From: Spirochaetales bacterium
GTDB lineage: Bacteria > Spirochaetota > Spirochaetia > DSM-2461
Reading direction: 5' to 3'
Length of the DNA stretch: 64,000 nucleotides
NCBI GenBank assembly: GCA_016936555.1
Contig: JAFGXR010000033.1
Span: 1-64,000 of the forward strand
The notes under the pieces were generated by a model that ran no database searches, had not been told where the DNA came from, and saw nothing but the letters and a program-made list of their open reading frames with translations. A program made the translations under genes and the position numbers. Each line of letters begins with the position of its first letter. Position 1 is the stretch's first letter. Below, in pieces: positions 8,087 to 17,450 of the stretch.

Positions 8087-9625
8087 TTTTATTGTCGTAA
8101 GCCGGTGTTTTCCCATTCCTTTCGACGGGAGGCGGAGAACACCGCAATACAGCATGGAATCGATCAATTCTTCGATCATTTCCGTATCCCAGCGGGAGAA
8201 TAATCCGAATCCCGCAAGACCGGGAAATAACCTGTCGATCAGATGGGGAGTTTTATATCCTTTCAGAAAAAAAATAAATTCCTTTCTGGTAAATCGCCCT
8301 CTGTTTTTTAAAATAATGCTTCTGACTTGTTTTTCATAATTTTCTGATTCTATGGAATTTTCACAGATATCACAGCCGCTGCATATTTCAGGAGCCGAAT
8401 CCAGCTTCGACAACAGGAATTCTCTCCTGCAGACAGATTTGTTTTCTCCATAATTGAGCATGGCTGTGAATCTTTGTCTCGAAAGTTCATTTCCGATCTT
8501 ATCAAGCCGCTCTTCCGATTGTCTGTTGTAGATCAGAAGGGCCTCGGCCGGCGAGCGGTCTCTGCCGGCCCGACCGGACTCCTGGAGATAGGATTCAACC
8601 GTTGAAGGAGGTTCCAGATGAATAACCGATCGGATATTGCTTTTATCCACGCCCATGCCGTAAGCGGTCGTCGCAACCAATATGCCGTCATCAGAGTGGA
8701 AAAACCATTTTTCGATATTTTCCTTTTCCTCCTTTTCAAGACCGGCATGGTAAAAGTAAATGCTTTTAAAGCCTGTTATTCTTTTCAGCATTCTGGCCGT
8801 CAGCACTGTCGAGGTTCTCGAGGATGTGAATATTATCAGAGGCTTTTCCATTTCACGAACTTTTTTCAGAAGAGTGAAAGTCGGGTTGGCGCTTTCTATA
8901 ACCCGGTAACGTATATTGGTTCTGTCCGGATTGCCGAATATGATATTGGGTTCGGTACATTCAAAAATCACTTCCCTGATTCTACTCAGAATATGGGGGG
9001 AAGCCGTAGCTGTAAATGCGGTTATTATATCGACATTCAGATATTTAATAATCCGGTTTAATTCAAGATAAGCCGGCCTGAAGGTGTCGCCCCATTCCGA
9101 TACGGTATGAGCCTCATCTATGACGAGATGGCTGATGTTTATTCCTTCCAGAGCTTTGAGAATAGTGCTGTTCTGAAGAGTTTCAGGATTGGTCAGAATC
9201 ATCCTGATTCCACCGTTCCGGCACTTTCTGAATATGTCCTCTTTCTCTTCCGGGGATTGTCCTCCTCTGAGGATGGCGCCGGGTAATCCAGCCGCTTCAA
9301 TTCTTCTCAATTGGTCGCCAAGCAGTGACAGGAGTGGGAAAATGACAAGAGTTATGCCGTCCAGAAGGAAAGCAGGCAGCATAAAACAGAGGCTTTTTCC
9401 AGCACCGGTCGGAAGAAGTACGATCTGCCGGGGAGACAATTCGCCAATTAACTCTCTGTCCACTTCAAAACCATCTATTCCCGCTGATCTGAGAATATTG
9501 GCAATAACCAGTCTCTGGAAAGGAAATACATAGTTTATTGAGAAATGCTTCTGCGCCGATTCATTGATAGGGTCCTGTATTATATCCATAATATATTTAC
9601 AGATAAAAAAAAAGCGGTGATTCAA
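8027..9625 (-). CDS. recQ: RecQ-family ATP-dependent DNA helicase
   Basis: RecQ helicases unwind DNA 3' to 5' in recombination and repair. The protein shows Walker A PTGAGKS, DEAH in VIDEAHTVSEWGD, TAFTATASP, the motif GMGVDKSNIRSVIHLEPP, QESGRAGRDR, and the zinc-binding cysteines of CRREFLLSKL...CSGCDIC. The C-terminal 100 residues look like a winged-helix RQC region; no HRDC domain is present. Compared with typical RecQ there is an insertion of roughly 15 residues between the Q motif and Walker A, and PTGAGKS replaces PTGGGKS. Start is uncertain: TTG at 9625 or ATG at 9589. It follows the nitroreductase gene by 10 bp. Confidence 0.9.
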   Translation of the reverse strand: MNHRFFFICKYIMDIIQDPINESAQKHFSINYVFPFQRLVIANILRSAGIDGFEVDRELIGELSPRQIVLLPTGAGKSLCFMLPAFLLDGITLVIFPLLSLLGDQLRRIEAAGLPGAILRGGQSPEEKEDIFRKCRNGGIRMILTNPETLQNSTILKALEGINISHLVIDEAHTVSEWGDTFRPAYLELNRIIKYLNVDIITAFTATASPHILSRIREVIFECTEPNIIFGNPDRTNIRYRVIESANPTFTLLKKVREMEKPLIIFTSSRTSTVLTARMLKRITGFKSIYFYHAGLEKEEKENIEKWFFHSDDGILVATTAYGMGVDKSNIRSVIHLEPPSTVESYLQESGRAGRDRSPAEALLIYNRQSEERLDKIGNELSRQRFTAMLNYGENKSVCRREFLLSKLDSAPEICSGCDICENSIESENYEKQVRSIILKNRGRFTRKEFIFFLKGYKTPHLIDRLFPGLAGFGLFSRWDTEMIEELIDSMLYCGVLRLPSKGMGKHRLTTIKSDMNSPVKKFFRSFHNRFR

Positions 9626-9635
9626 ATGCTGAAAA

Positions 9636-10478
9636 TCAGAGGAAATTTATAAATTCTTTCTCCCTGGGGACGGACCTTTTATAGCTGTAGAGAGGATAAC
9701 CGGCTGTAAAAGTCTCATAGACTTTTTTTCGCCGAGGAAGACCTATGTATTTTCTGGCCTTTGCGCAACTGGCGAAACCCAGTACAAGAAAACCGTTAAA
9801 ACAGGTTCCCAACCCCTGCGATTCCGCCAGAAACATAGCGGATGTCGCCCAGATCAAAGCGTCCTGCCCCGGTGTGGAAGCCCTCCTGTCACTGTGAAAA
9901 ATCATAAGTAAGGGCGCTTTGTGGGTAAGTATGTCTTTTCCGGCAAAATACTTCGGGATCAGTCTCTTGTAGGAAAATATTTTCGCACTCTTGTCTCTAC
10001 CCAGAAACAGTCTGAGAAAGGGGTAAGTCAGAGGATTAAGAAGAAATTTAGTCAATAATCTGAAATGCCTCATTATAATATGAGAAAGCTCAATGATCTT
10101 ATCCCTATCGTCAATTATTGTAATACCGGTCAGGCGGGAGTTTGTCCCCGTAGGAGAGTGTATCACCGTCCCGATAATTCTCTCGAGAAGCTCTCTGGAA
10201 ACCGGTTTGTCTTTGTAATGCCGCACGCTTCTTCTCATGGTCATCAATAATTCGAGCTGACCGGAAAAACCAACTCTATCACCTTGGTCCTCTATGGGAA
10301 TCTGGTCCGTTATTTTTACCGCTCCGACAGGACATATGGCATAACAGTGGCCGCAGAAAATGCATTTCTTTTCAATCAGCTCTATTTTTTCTTTAATTAT
10401 GGCTCTGGCAGTACAATCTGCAGCGCATAGTCCACAGCCTGTACAGAGTTCTTTGTCGATATAGGGAAGGGAAATCAT
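9636..10478 (-). CDS. nitroreductase-family protein with N-terminal 2x[4Fe-4S] ferredoxin domain
   Basis: Residues 1-60 hold two ferredoxin-type clusters (CTGCGLCAADC and CIFCGHCYAICP); residues 75-280 form an FMN-dependent nitroreductase domain starting at TMRRSVRHYKDKPV, with SPTGTNSR as a probable FMN phosphate loop. Such fusions are common in anaerobes and are thought to pass electrons from low-potential donors to FMN; physiological substrates are mostly unknown. It is cytosolic. The gene is upstream of recQ on the same strand and diverges from the response regulator at 10578. Confidence 0.88.
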   Translation of the reverse strand: MISLPYIDKELCTGCGLCAADCTARAIIKEKIELIEKKCIFCGHCYAICPVGAVKITDQIPIEDQGDRVGFSGQLELLMTMRRSVRHYKDKPVSRELLERIIGTVIHSPTGTNSRLTGITIIDDRDKIIELSHIIMRHFRLLTKFLLNPLTYPFLRLFLGRDKSAKIFSYKRLIPKYFAGKDILTHKAPLLMIFHSDRRASTPGQDALIWATSAMFLAESQGLGTCFNGFLVLGFASCAKARKYIGLPRRKKVYETFTAGYPLYSYKRSVPREKEFINFL

Positions 10479-10539
10479 AGCTCTACTGTAACATTATTTA
10501 AGGTCTTTAAAAAGAGATGCGCCAAACCGAGCCATAATC

Positions 10540-10568
10540 TTGTTGAAAAGCCGTGACTTTTATTTTAT
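10540..10568 (+). promoter_or_regulatory. possible promoter giving a near-leaderless response-regulator mRNA
   Basis: TTGTTG (10540-10545), 17 bp, then TTTTAT (10563-10568) place the transcription start at about 10575, three bases before the ATG at 10578. No Shine-Dalgarno precedes that ATG (TATTTTATTGTTTAATT), which fits leaderless initiation. The -10 match is 4 of 6. Confidence 0.35.
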
Positions 10569-10577
10569 TGTTTAATT

Positions 10578-11174
10578 ATGGTAGAGAATCGCAGTTCACT
10601 CATTCTTATCGTTGATGATAATGTTTCAAATCTTCAGGTCCTCGGAGCTGTCCTGTCTGGAAAAGGGTATGAGATAGCTGTAGCTGCCGATGCCGGTGAA
10701 GCCCTCGATTTTTTGAGTTCCGATGTACCGGATCTGATTCTTCTCGATATAATGATGCCCGGTACAGACGGATTTGAATTATGCCGGATTATCAAGCAGA
10801 TGGAAAAACTCGCCGAAGTTCCCGTTTTATTCCTTACCGCTTTAACCGATCCGGACAGTATCGTTAAGGGGTTTGATTCCGGTGCTGTCGATTACATCTC
10901 AAAGCCTTTTAATAATGCAGAACTTCTGGCAAGGATAAAAACCCATCTCGGTCTGAAAAGAGCGAGAGAAGAGCTGAAGATTCTAAGAGGAACGCTTCCC
11001 ATCTGTGTCCGTTGCCGTAAAATCAAAGATGAGGACGGCTACTGGCAGCTGGTGGAAGAGTATATTGAATCCCATACTGAACTGCTCTTTTCACACGGCC
11101 TATGCGACAGTTGTTCCAAAGAGCTGTACGGCAAATATGACTGGTATGAAGATGAGGGGAATAAAAAATCCTAG
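10578..11174 (+). CDS. response regulator with C-terminal cysteine-pair domain
   Basis: Residues 5-120 form a receiver domain (acidic VDDN near residue 12, phospho-acceptor Asp57 in LLDIMMPG, FLTAL, and the Lys of SKPF). The last 60 residues carry CVRCRKIKDEDGYW and later HGLCDSC, a known C-terminal module of some receiver proteins with two CxxC pairs, probably zinc-binding or redox-sensitive. There is no DNA-binding output. No cognate kinase lies nearby. The stop overlaps the convergent ROK gene by 4 bp. Confidence 0.88.
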   Translation: MVENRSSLILIVDDNVSNLQVLGAVLSGKGYEIAVAADAGEALDFLSSDVPDLILLDIMMPGTDGFELCRIIKQMEKLAEVPVLFLTALTDPDSIVKGFDSGAVDYISKPFNNAELLARIKTHLGLKRAREELKILRGTLPICVRCRKIKDEDGYWQLVEEYIESHTELLFSHGLCDSCSKELYGKYDWYEDEGNKKS

Positions 11175-12220
11175 ACTGAGTAGAAACGATCCAGGCACAT
11201 AATCCCGGCTCCGTAAGCTACATCCCGGTCTTTCATTCCGGAAAACCTGTACCGGCAGTTCGCCGGGCCATCATAAGCCCAGTTCAAATCCGCATAGCGG
11301 GCAAAAAGCTCGAGAAGCTCTTCTCCGTAATCGTGAAAATCACCTCCGAGAACAAGATCATTGATGTTGAAAGTATTGATGATCATCGCCATGTTTGACG
11401 CGAGTTCTTCGAGCATATCAATTCTGTTTTCCGCAAGAAACTGTTCCGTTTCCTTTTTTTTCACGAATACGCTCCGGAACTCTCCGGCTGAAAAATTCAT
11501 ACCGTGAAGAACTCTCCCGTTAATCAGGATACCGGCCCCGACACCGCTTCCTCTTATTTCCTCATCGATTTTGATTTTCCTGTCCAGAGTTCCCGACAAA
11601 TACAGCATATTCGTCCTGCTGCTGTTTTCCTTCGAGAGGTATTCGCTCCAGCATCCGCAATTAGCATCATTTTCGAGCAGAACTGTCAACCCTGTCTTCT
11701 CCCTGAGACAGGCTCCCAGATTAAAAGGCTCAACGACGCTAAGGGGATAGGACTTCTCTATTATGCCTTCTTCATGATCGACAATGCCCGGCAGACCTAT
11801 GCCGATTGAGAATACAGGTTCGGTTTGGATGAGCTGATTGATAAGGCTGATCAGGGATTCTATGGCGCCGTCAAAGCTGACCTGTTCATACTTCTTCGAA
11901 TATTCTCCTTTTATACGGCCCTTCAGATCCAGAGCCAGGACAAAGCACTCATAGGTCCGGAGTTCCACACCGAGTATGATTCCCGATTCGCCGACAATAG
12001 ACAGCCCGACGGGTCTTCTGCCTCCCTGAGGTCCGGGGTCTCCCATTTCCGAGGTCTTTATGATTTTTTCTTTCAGAAGCTTATTGGTGATTTTCGTTAT
12101 AGTCGATTTATCGAGATCCAGCCGGTTTGCTATTTCTATTCTGCTGATACCATCATGTTTCCATATCGATCTCAGTACTTTCCGGCTGTTCGCATTCAAA
12201 GCAGTTATTTTGTCATACAC
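11171..12220 (-). CDS. ROK-family transcriptional repressor (NagC/XylR type)
   Basis: This 349-residue protein has an N-terminal winged helix (residues 15-65, with LDKSTITKITNKLLKE as recognition helix) and a ROK sugar-kinase-like domain with NDANCGCWSEYL and GSGVGAGILINGRVLHG. The zinc-cysteine cluster and EIGH motif of ROK kinases are replaced by GEFRSVFVK, so it is a regulator, not a kinase. It is divergent from the cellobiose phosphorylase gene, whose promoter region carries a palindrome at the expected operator place. Inferred role: repression of cbp, relieved by cellobiose or a derivative. Confidence 0.88.
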   Translation of the reverse strand: MYDKITALNANSRKVLRSIWKHDGISRIEIANRLDLDKSTITKITNKLLKEKIIKTSEMGDPGPQGGRRPVGLSIVGESGIILGVELRTYECFVLALDLKGRIKGEYSKKYEQVSFDGAIESLISLINQLIQTEPVFSIGIGLPGIVDHEEGIIEKSYPLSVVEPFNLGACLREKTGLTVLLENDANCGCWSEYLSKENSSRTNMLYLSGTLDRKIKIDEEIRGSGVGAGILINGRVLHGMNFSAGEFRSVFVKKKETEQFLAENRIDMLEELASNMAMIINTFNINDLVLGGDFHDYGEELLELFARYADLNWAYDGPANCRYRFSGMKDRDVAYGAGIMCLDRFYSV

Positions 12221-12280
12221 GGAAAAACCTTAACACAGCGGATGCAAAAAACCAATATCAAAAAAGAGTAGACTTTTCTC

Positions 12281-12309
12281 TTGACCAATGAAAAGAGTTA
12301 AGTGATAAT
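12281..12309 (+). promoter_or_regulatory. sigma70 promoter of the cellobiose phosphorylase gene
   Basis: TTGACC (12281-12286), a 17 bp spacer and GATAAT (12304-12309) match the consensus at 5/6 and 5/6. The predicted start, about 12316, immediately precedes the palindrome at 12317 and leaves a leader of about 65 bases with GGGAGG ahead of the ATG at 12383. Confidence 0.7.
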
Positions 12310-12316
12310 CAATCAA

Positions 12317-12339
12317 GTTGGTTGACAAAATCTACCAAC
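12317..12339. promoter_or_regulatory. putative ROK-repressor operator
   Basis: GTTGGTTGA (12317-12325) and TCTACCAAC (12331-12339) form a 23 bp imperfect palindrome with one mismatch per arm and a 5-base centre. It covers about +1 to +23 of the predicted promoter, where bound repressor would block initiation. The adjacent divergent ROK regulator is the natural candidate to bind it. Confidence 0.6.
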
Positions 12340-12382
12340 CGCAGCCCTGGCTGCCATAAGATAATAAAATCGGGAGGAACCG

Positions 12383-14821
12383 ATGAAATACGGTTATTTT
12401 GATGATGACAACCGGGAGTATGTCATAACGAATCCTCAGACACCTTATCCCTGGATCAACTATCTGGGAAATGAGGATTATTTCGGTCTTATATCCAATA
12501 CTTCGGGGGGATATACTTTCTATAAAGACGCAAAGTTCAGAAGGCTTACCCGATACCGCTATAACAATGTTCCCGTGGATACGGGAGGGCGGTATTTTTA
12601 TATCAATGATGGGGGAGATGTCTGGTCTCCCGGTTGGAAGCCTGTTCAGAGGGAGCTCGATTCCTACGAATGCCGTCATGGGATGAGTTATACAAAAATT
12701 ACCGGGAAGGTGAATGACCTTGAAGCGGAAACTCTTTTTTTCATACCCCGTGGATTTCGTGGAGAAATCCAGAAAGTCACCCTGAGAAATACGGGCGGGA
12801 AAGCCAAAAAGGTCAAATTATTCTCATTCCTCGAGTGGTGTCTCTGGAATGCTGAAGATGATATGAACAACCTTCAGAGAAACTACTCTACCGGGGAAGT
12901 TGAAGTAGAGGATTCGGTCATCTACCATAAGACGGAATTTAAGGAGAGGCGGGATCATTACGCCTTCTACTCAGTCAACAGGCCCGTAAACGGCTTCGAT
13001 ACGGACAGAGACAGTTTTATCGGTCTATATAATGGTTTCGACAATCCCCGGAATGTCCTGAAAGGGGAGGCCTCCGATTCCATAGCCCACGGCTGGTCTC
13101 CCGTTGCTTCCCACTATATTGAAATTGACCTGGAGCCCGGAGAGGTTCAGACGGCCGTTTTCATGCTGGGCTATGTGGAAGTTGAAAAGGATAAGAAATG
13201 GGAGTCCAAAGGCATCATCAATAAGCAGCCTGCAAAGGAGATGATCAGTCTCTACGATACGGACGAGAAAGTGGATGAGGCCTTCCGTGATCTCCATGAT
13301 TTCTGGGACAGGCTTCTGGCATCCTATAGAGTGGATAGCCATGACGGGAATCTCAACCGCATGGTGAATATATGGAACCAGTATCAGTGCATGGTGACGT
13401 TCAATATGTCCAGAAGCGCATCTTTCTTTGAAACGGGTATAGGCCGGGGAATGGGATTCCGCGATTCCAATCAGGATCTGATCGGGTTTGTTCACCAGGT
13501 TCCGGAAAGAGCCAGAGAGAGAATACTCGATATCGCCGCGACCCAGTTTGAAGACGGATCAGCCTATCATCAGTATCAGCCTCTGACGAAAAGAGGAAAC
13601 GATGCCATCGGCGGGAATTTCAATGACGATCCATTATGGCTGATACTGTCCACTGTGTCCTATATCAAGGAAACGGGGGATTTTACTATACTGGATGAGA
13701 TTGTTCCCTTCGATAATGACCATTCAAAGGCAAAGCCCCATTTTGAGCATCTCAAAGCCTCTTTCTATCATGTCGTGAATAATCTCGGCCCCCACGGTCT
13801 TCCCCTGATCGGGAGGGCGGACTGGAACGACTGTCTCAACCTCAATTGCTTTTCCGAAGATCCCAATGAATCTTTTCAGACGACAAATAATAAAATGGGA
13901 AGAACAGCCGAATCGCTGATGATAGCCGGGCTTTTTGTACTCTACGGGAAAGACTTTGTCGAACTGTGCAGGGTTCTCGGTAAAGAAGAGGAAGCCGCTT
14001 CCGCGGAAAAACATATTGATGCGATGATCGAAGCCGTAAAAAAAGATGGCTGGGATGGCGATTGGTTTCTCAGAGCTTACGATTATTACGGCAGGAAAGT
14101 GGGAAGCGATGAGAATGAAGAAGGGAAAATATTTATTGAATCACAGGGGTTCTGTACCATGGCCGGCATAGGTGCGGAAGAAGGCCTATGCGAGAAGGCT
14201 CTCGATTCCGTCAAAGAGCGGCTGGACAGCCCCTATGGAATCGTTCTGAATAATCCTGCTTTTACGAAGTATTATATTGAATATGGCGAGATTTCCACCT
14301 ATCCCGCAGGTTACAAGGAGAATGCCGGAATTTTCTGTCACAATAACCCCTGGATCATGATCGGTGAAACAAAAATCGGGAGAGGGGACAGAGCATTCGA
14401 ATACTACAGTAAAATCGCTCCGGCCTATCTGGAAGATATTTCGGAACTCCATAAAATGGAGCCCTATGTGTACTGCCAGATGATAGCCGGAAAGGATGCT
14501 TTTAAGCCGGGTGAAGGTAAAAACTCATGGCTGACCGGAACGGCTGCCTGGAACTATTACGCGATAACCCAGTATATTCTGGGAGTCCGGCCTGAATATA
14601 ACGGATTATTAATCGATCCCTGTATACCAACAGGATGGAACGGGTATAAAATAAACAGGATTTTCCGTGGTGATACATATGAGATCTCCATAGAAAATCC
14701 CGATTCCGTGAGTCGCGGCGTCTCCCGCATGATTGTTGACGGCAAAGACGTGGAGGGAAATGTCATTCCCGTTTCCGGAGATGGAAAGGTTCATTCTGTT
14801 CAGGTGATTATGGGGAAATAA
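12383..14821 (+). CDS. cbp: cellobiose phosphorylase (GH94)
   Basis: The enzyme splits cellobiose with phosphate into glucose 1-phosphate and glucose, saving ATP in cellulose-derived sugar use. The 812 residues match the GH94 family in length. The N-terminus ([17 protein letters not shown], then TPWINYLG-like [15 protein letters not shown]) is characteristic of cellobiose rather than cellodextrin or chitobiose phosphorylases. The active-site stretch [11 protein letters not shown] is at residues 478-488, with general acid Asp483 by comparison with characterised enzymes. No signal peptide, so it is cytosolic. Start ATG follows GGGAGG. It is monocistronic between a promoter/operator and a strong terminator; no sugar transporter is nearby. 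Confidence 0.93.
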   Translation: MKYGYFDDDNREYVITNPQTPYPWINYLGNEDYFGLISNTSGGYTFYKDAKFRRLTRYRYNNVPVDTGGRYFYINDGGDVWSPGWKPVQRELDSYECRHGMSYTKITGKVNDLEAETLFFIPRGFRGEIQKVTLRNTGGKAKKVKLFSFLEWCLWNAEDDMNNLQRNYSTGEVEVEDSVIYHKTEFKERRDHYAFYSVNRPVNGFDTDRDSFIGLYNGFDNPRNVLKGEASDSIAHGWSPVASHYIEIDLEPGEVQTAVFMLGYVEVEKDKKWESKGIINKQPAKEMISLYDTDEKVDEAFRDLHDFWDRLLASYRVDSHDGNLNRMVNIWNQYQCMVTFNMSRSASFFETGIGRGMGFRDSNQDLIGFVHQVPERARERILDIAATQFEDGSAYHQYQPLTKRGNDAIGGNFNDDPLWLILSTVSYIKETGDFTILDEIVPFDNDHSKAKPHFEHLKASFYHVVNNLGPHGLPLIGRADWNDCLNLNCFSEDPNESFQTTNNKMGRTAESLMIAGLFVLYGKDFVELCRVLGKEEEAASAEKHIDAMIEAVKKDGWDGDWFLRAYDYYGRKVGSDENEEGKIFIESQGFCTMAGIGAEEGLCEKALDSVKERLDSPYGIVLNNPAFTKYYIEYGEISTYPAGYKENAGIFCHNNPWIMIGETKIGRGDRAFEYYSKIAPAYLEDISELHKMEPYVYCQMIAGKDAFKPGEGKNSWLTGTAAWNYYAITQYILGVRPEYNGLLIDPCIPTGWNGYKINRIFRGDTYEISIENPDSVSRGVSRMIVDGKDVEGNVIPVSGDGKVHSVQVIMGK

Positions 14822-14842
14822 TTTCTCCTTTTTTATGATTTT

Positions 14843-14881
14843 CCGGAACTGTCAATGTTATTGGCAGTTCCGGTTTTTTTT
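14843..14881 (+). terminator. intrinsic terminator after cellobiose phosphorylase
   Basis: CCGGAACTG (14843-14851) pairs with CAGTTCCGG (14865-14873); the stem extends inward by four more pairs including one G-U, leaving a 5-base loop. Eight T follow. Confidence 0.92.
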
Positions 14882-14909
14882 AAATACTGTTCTTTTTCAT
14901 AAGAATCTG

Positions 14910-14939
14910 TTGAAAAATATCCCGATTTTAGTTGATTAT
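14910..14939 (+). promoter_or_regulatory. possible metF promoter
   Basis: TTGAAA (14910-14915), 18 bp, GATTAT (14934-14939). This is a moderate match in an AT-rich leader. No SAM or other methionine riboswitch fold was recognised between 14882 and 15044. Confidence 0.3.
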
Positions 14940-15044
14940 AGACAAACTGATATACTTCCAAATAAAATATCATTGATTCTGTGTGTAAAATTGTATTCCA
15001 GTTGTAGGTTTGTTGAAATAACTTCTGGTTAATAAGGAGAAAAT

Positions 15045-15929
15045 ATGCTTGTTAAAGATATCCTGGAAAAACAGAAACTGACAGTCAGTTTTGAGTTCTT
15101 TCCACCCAAAAACGAATCCGGTTGGGATGAACTCTTCTCATCCATATCCAAGCTTATGCCTCTCAAACCCTCCTATGTCAGCGTAACCTACGGCGCCGGA
15201 GGTTCAACAAGAGATAAAACCCACGACCTGGTAACAAAACTCCACAATGAAACAGATCTTTGTATCGTCGCTCATCTCACATGTGTGAACTCGACCGGTG
15301 AAGAAGTAAAGAGCATTATCGAGCGCTACAACAGTGAAGGAATTTTCAACATACTCGCTCTCAGAGGGGATCTTCCCCCGGGAACTTCAGAATTCAATAA
15401 AGACGGAAAGGGATTTACTCATGCGGCTGATCTTATCTCCTATATCAAAGAAATAAGCCCGCAGACAGGTATCGGTGTCGCCGGCTTTCCCGAAGGACAT
15501 CCTCAAATGCCCAACAGATTGAAGGAGATTGACTATCTTAAAACCAAAATTGATGCCGGGGCGGACTATATCGTTACACAAATGTTTTTCGATAACCGGG
15601 ATTTCTATGATTTCAAGGAGAGATGTCAACTCGCCGGTATTCATGTTCCCATTATTGCCGGGATCATGCCCATCACCTCACGAACCGGAATGAACAGGAT
15701 GGCTGAGCTGGCTGCCGGTGCCCGTTTTCCCGCGCCGCTGCTGAAAGCGATATCCCGTGCAGAGGATGAGTTTGTCAGAAGAGTCGGAGTCCAGTGGGCT
15801 ACCGAGCAAATCAGGGATCTCATAGACAATGATGTAGACGGCATACATCTTTATACGCTGAACCGATCGAGATCAACCATCAGAATCTGCGAATCGCTGG
15901 GAATTACAAGTTACGATAAACTCTATTGA
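15045..15929 (+). CDS. metF: 5,10-methylenetetrahydrofolate reductase
   Basis: MetF reduces methylene-THF to 5-methyl-THF, the methyl donor for methionine synthase; a metH gene is present 40 kb downstream. The 294-residue protein has the family layout: SFEFFPPKN near the N-terminus with the catalytic Glu, SVTYGAGGSTRD, LRGD near residue 107, GVAGFPEGHP, and QMFFDN. An AAGGAG site precedes the ATG. It is preceded by the cbp terminator and so has its own promoter. Its last 26 bp overlap the convergent membrane-protein gene. Confidence 0.96.
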   Translation: MLVKDILEKQKLTVSFEFFPPKNESGWDELFSSISKLMPLKPSYVSVTYGAGGSTRDKTHDLVTKLHNETDLCIVAHLTCVNSTGEEVKSIIERYNSEGIFNILALRGDLPPGTSEFNKDGKGFTHAADLISYIKEISPQTGIGVAGFPEGHPQMPNRLKEIDYLKTKIDAGADYIVTQMFFDNRDFYDFKERCQLAGIHVPIIAGIMPITSRTGMNRMAELAAGARFPAPLLKAISRAEDEFVRRVGVQWATEQIRDLIDNDVDGIHLYTLNRSRSTIRICESLGITSYDKLY

Positions 15930-16320
15930 TCGGAATACCTTTTTCTTCGAGGTAAGTACACAATTTTATCATATCTTTTTTTCTCAGCCGGATATCGAGG
16001 GGTTCGTATCCTTTCGTTTCAATGATTATTTTTCGCGGAGATGACAGTCGGACTTCTTTTATGGAGCTCAGCAGATGAATTTCCGGTTTGTATTTATAGA
16101 GCAGGTAAACAAAAAGGTTCTCGTCGGAAATCTTGAGAAAAGGCCGCCTGTTACTGACCAGAATCATTGCTATTATCAGGATCAGTCCGACAATAAAAAT
16201 AATGAGTTCTCCCGTGCTGTGGCGGTTTAATAGAGGTCTCAGCGCCGGGATGAAAGGAATTATCAGAAAATAAGCCAGGAATCTGGATAAAAAATTCTTT
16301 TTGATAATCCGTTCGCTCAT
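15904..16320 (-). CDS. small membrane protein with PH-like domain
   Basis: This 138-residue protein has two closely spaced hydrophobic segments (residues 11-28 and 37-55) followed by a cytosolic domain of about 80 residues rich in beta strands (LKISDENLFVYLL, IKEVRLSSPRKIIIETKGY), a pattern seen in bacterial PH-like membrane proteins. I do not recognise a specific family. It lies 11 bp downstream of the M29 aminopeptidase gene on the same strand, so it may be the last gene of that operon. Confidence 0.7.
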   Translation of the reverse strand: MSERIIKKNFLSRFLAYFLIIPFIPALRPLLNRHSTGELIIFIVGLILIIAMILVSNRRPFLKISDENLFVYLLYKYKPEIHLLSSIKEVRLSSPRKIIIETKGYEPLDIRLRKKDMIKLCTYLEEKGIPINRVYRNL

Positions 16321-16331
16321 TATTTGGTCAC

Positions 16332-17450
16332 TTATATGAGGTTTTCCGGATTTAGCGATTCGAGCCCGGGAATAACAAATCTGCCGTTTTTTCTAATCAG
16401 AACGTCATCGAACCAGATTTCTCCGCCACCGTACTCTTCCGTCTGAATGCAGACAAGATCCCAGTGAATGGATGACCGGTTTCCGTTCGGGGCCTCGTCA
16501 TAACAGTTTCCCGGAGTAAAATGAAAACTCCCCATGATCTTTTCATCGAAAAGAGTATTCTTCATCGGTTTGACGATATAGGGATTGACACCTATTGCGA
16601 ACTCTCCGATGTATCTTGCGCCTTCATCTGTATCGAAAACTTTATTGATTCTATCTGTATCATTCGCTTCGGCTTTGATTATTTTTCCCTCTTTGAATGT
16701 CAGGACGATATTTTCAAAAGTATATCCCTGGTATATGGCCGGTGTGTTATAGGTCAAAACTCCGTTCACCGAATTGCGGACCGGAGCACTGTACACTTCA
16801 CCGTCGGGAATATTGCGGTCTCCGTCGCATTTTACCGAAGGTATATCCTTTATGGAAAAAGTCAAATCGGTACCTTTCCCGGTTATCCTCACTCTATCGG
16901 TCCTATTCATAAGTTCCGATAATCCGTCCATGGCTTTGGACATTCTGGCGTAATCGAGGTTACATACCTTAAAGTAGAAATCTTCGAAGGCCTCCAGACT
17001 TGTATTGGCCTGCTGAGCCATGGAGTTCGTGGGATAGCGCATGACAGTCCAGCGCGTATTGGGAATTCTTTCTTCAAAATGGACTGGTTTATAATATCTT
17101 TCCATATAGAGTCCCATTTTGTCACCGGGCACGTCGCTTGTCTCAGTACTGTTCTCAACCGAACCGATTCCGAGAAAAGCATCCATGTCCTTCATTCTGT
17201 ATCTGTCGAAGCGGGCCATCTCTTCGAGCTGTTCTGTCGAAGCATTCATGATCAGCGTCCTGTTGAGCCTGTCGTTTTCAACATTGACAAAGGGAAGTGC
17301 TCCAACCTTGTACACTTCTTTTATAACCTGATTGACAAGAGGCTCCGCATCGGGGCCGTTCACGTTTATAAGGATTTTCTCCCCTTTTTTCAGTTTCAGG
17401 GAATAATTGACGAGGTTTTGAGCGAGTTTTTCTATTCTGGGATCAGTCAT
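16332..17450 (-). CDS. aminopeptidase, M29 family
   Basis: This 372-residue metallopeptidase of the thermophilic aminopeptidase (AmpS/T) family removes N-terminal residues from peptides using two metal ions. Family motifs: DGEVYSAPV (Glu ligand, near residue 220), YIGEFAIGVN (Glu, near 285), GSFHFTPG (His), and SSIHWDLVC (His and Asp). No signal peptide, hence cytosolic. The start overlaps the end of folC by 8 bp, so translation is probably coupled. Confidence 0.9.
   Translation of the reverse strand: MTDPRIEKLAQNLVNYSLKLKKGEKILINVNGPDAEPLVNQVIKEVYKVGALPFVNVENDRLNRTLIMNASTEQLEEMARFDRYRMKDMDAFLGIGSVENSTETSDVPGDKMGLYMERYYKPVHFEERIPNTRWTVMRYPTNSMAQQANTSLEAFEDFYFKVCNLDYARMSKAMDGLSELMNRTDRVRITGKGTDLTFSIKDIPSVKCDGDRNIPDGEVYSAPVRNSVNGVLTYNTPAIYQGYTFENIVLTFKEGKIIKAEANDTDRINKVFDTDEGARYIGEFAIGVNPYIVKPMKNTLFDEKIMGSFHFTPGNCYDEAPNGNRSSIHWDLVCIQTEEYGGGEIWFDDVLIRKNGRFVIPGLESLNPENLI

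Noticed and set aside
14882-15044. possible SAM or T-box type leader before metF
   Set aside because: The 163 bp are AT-rich with no conserved aptamer motif and no terminator hairpin before the ribosome site.
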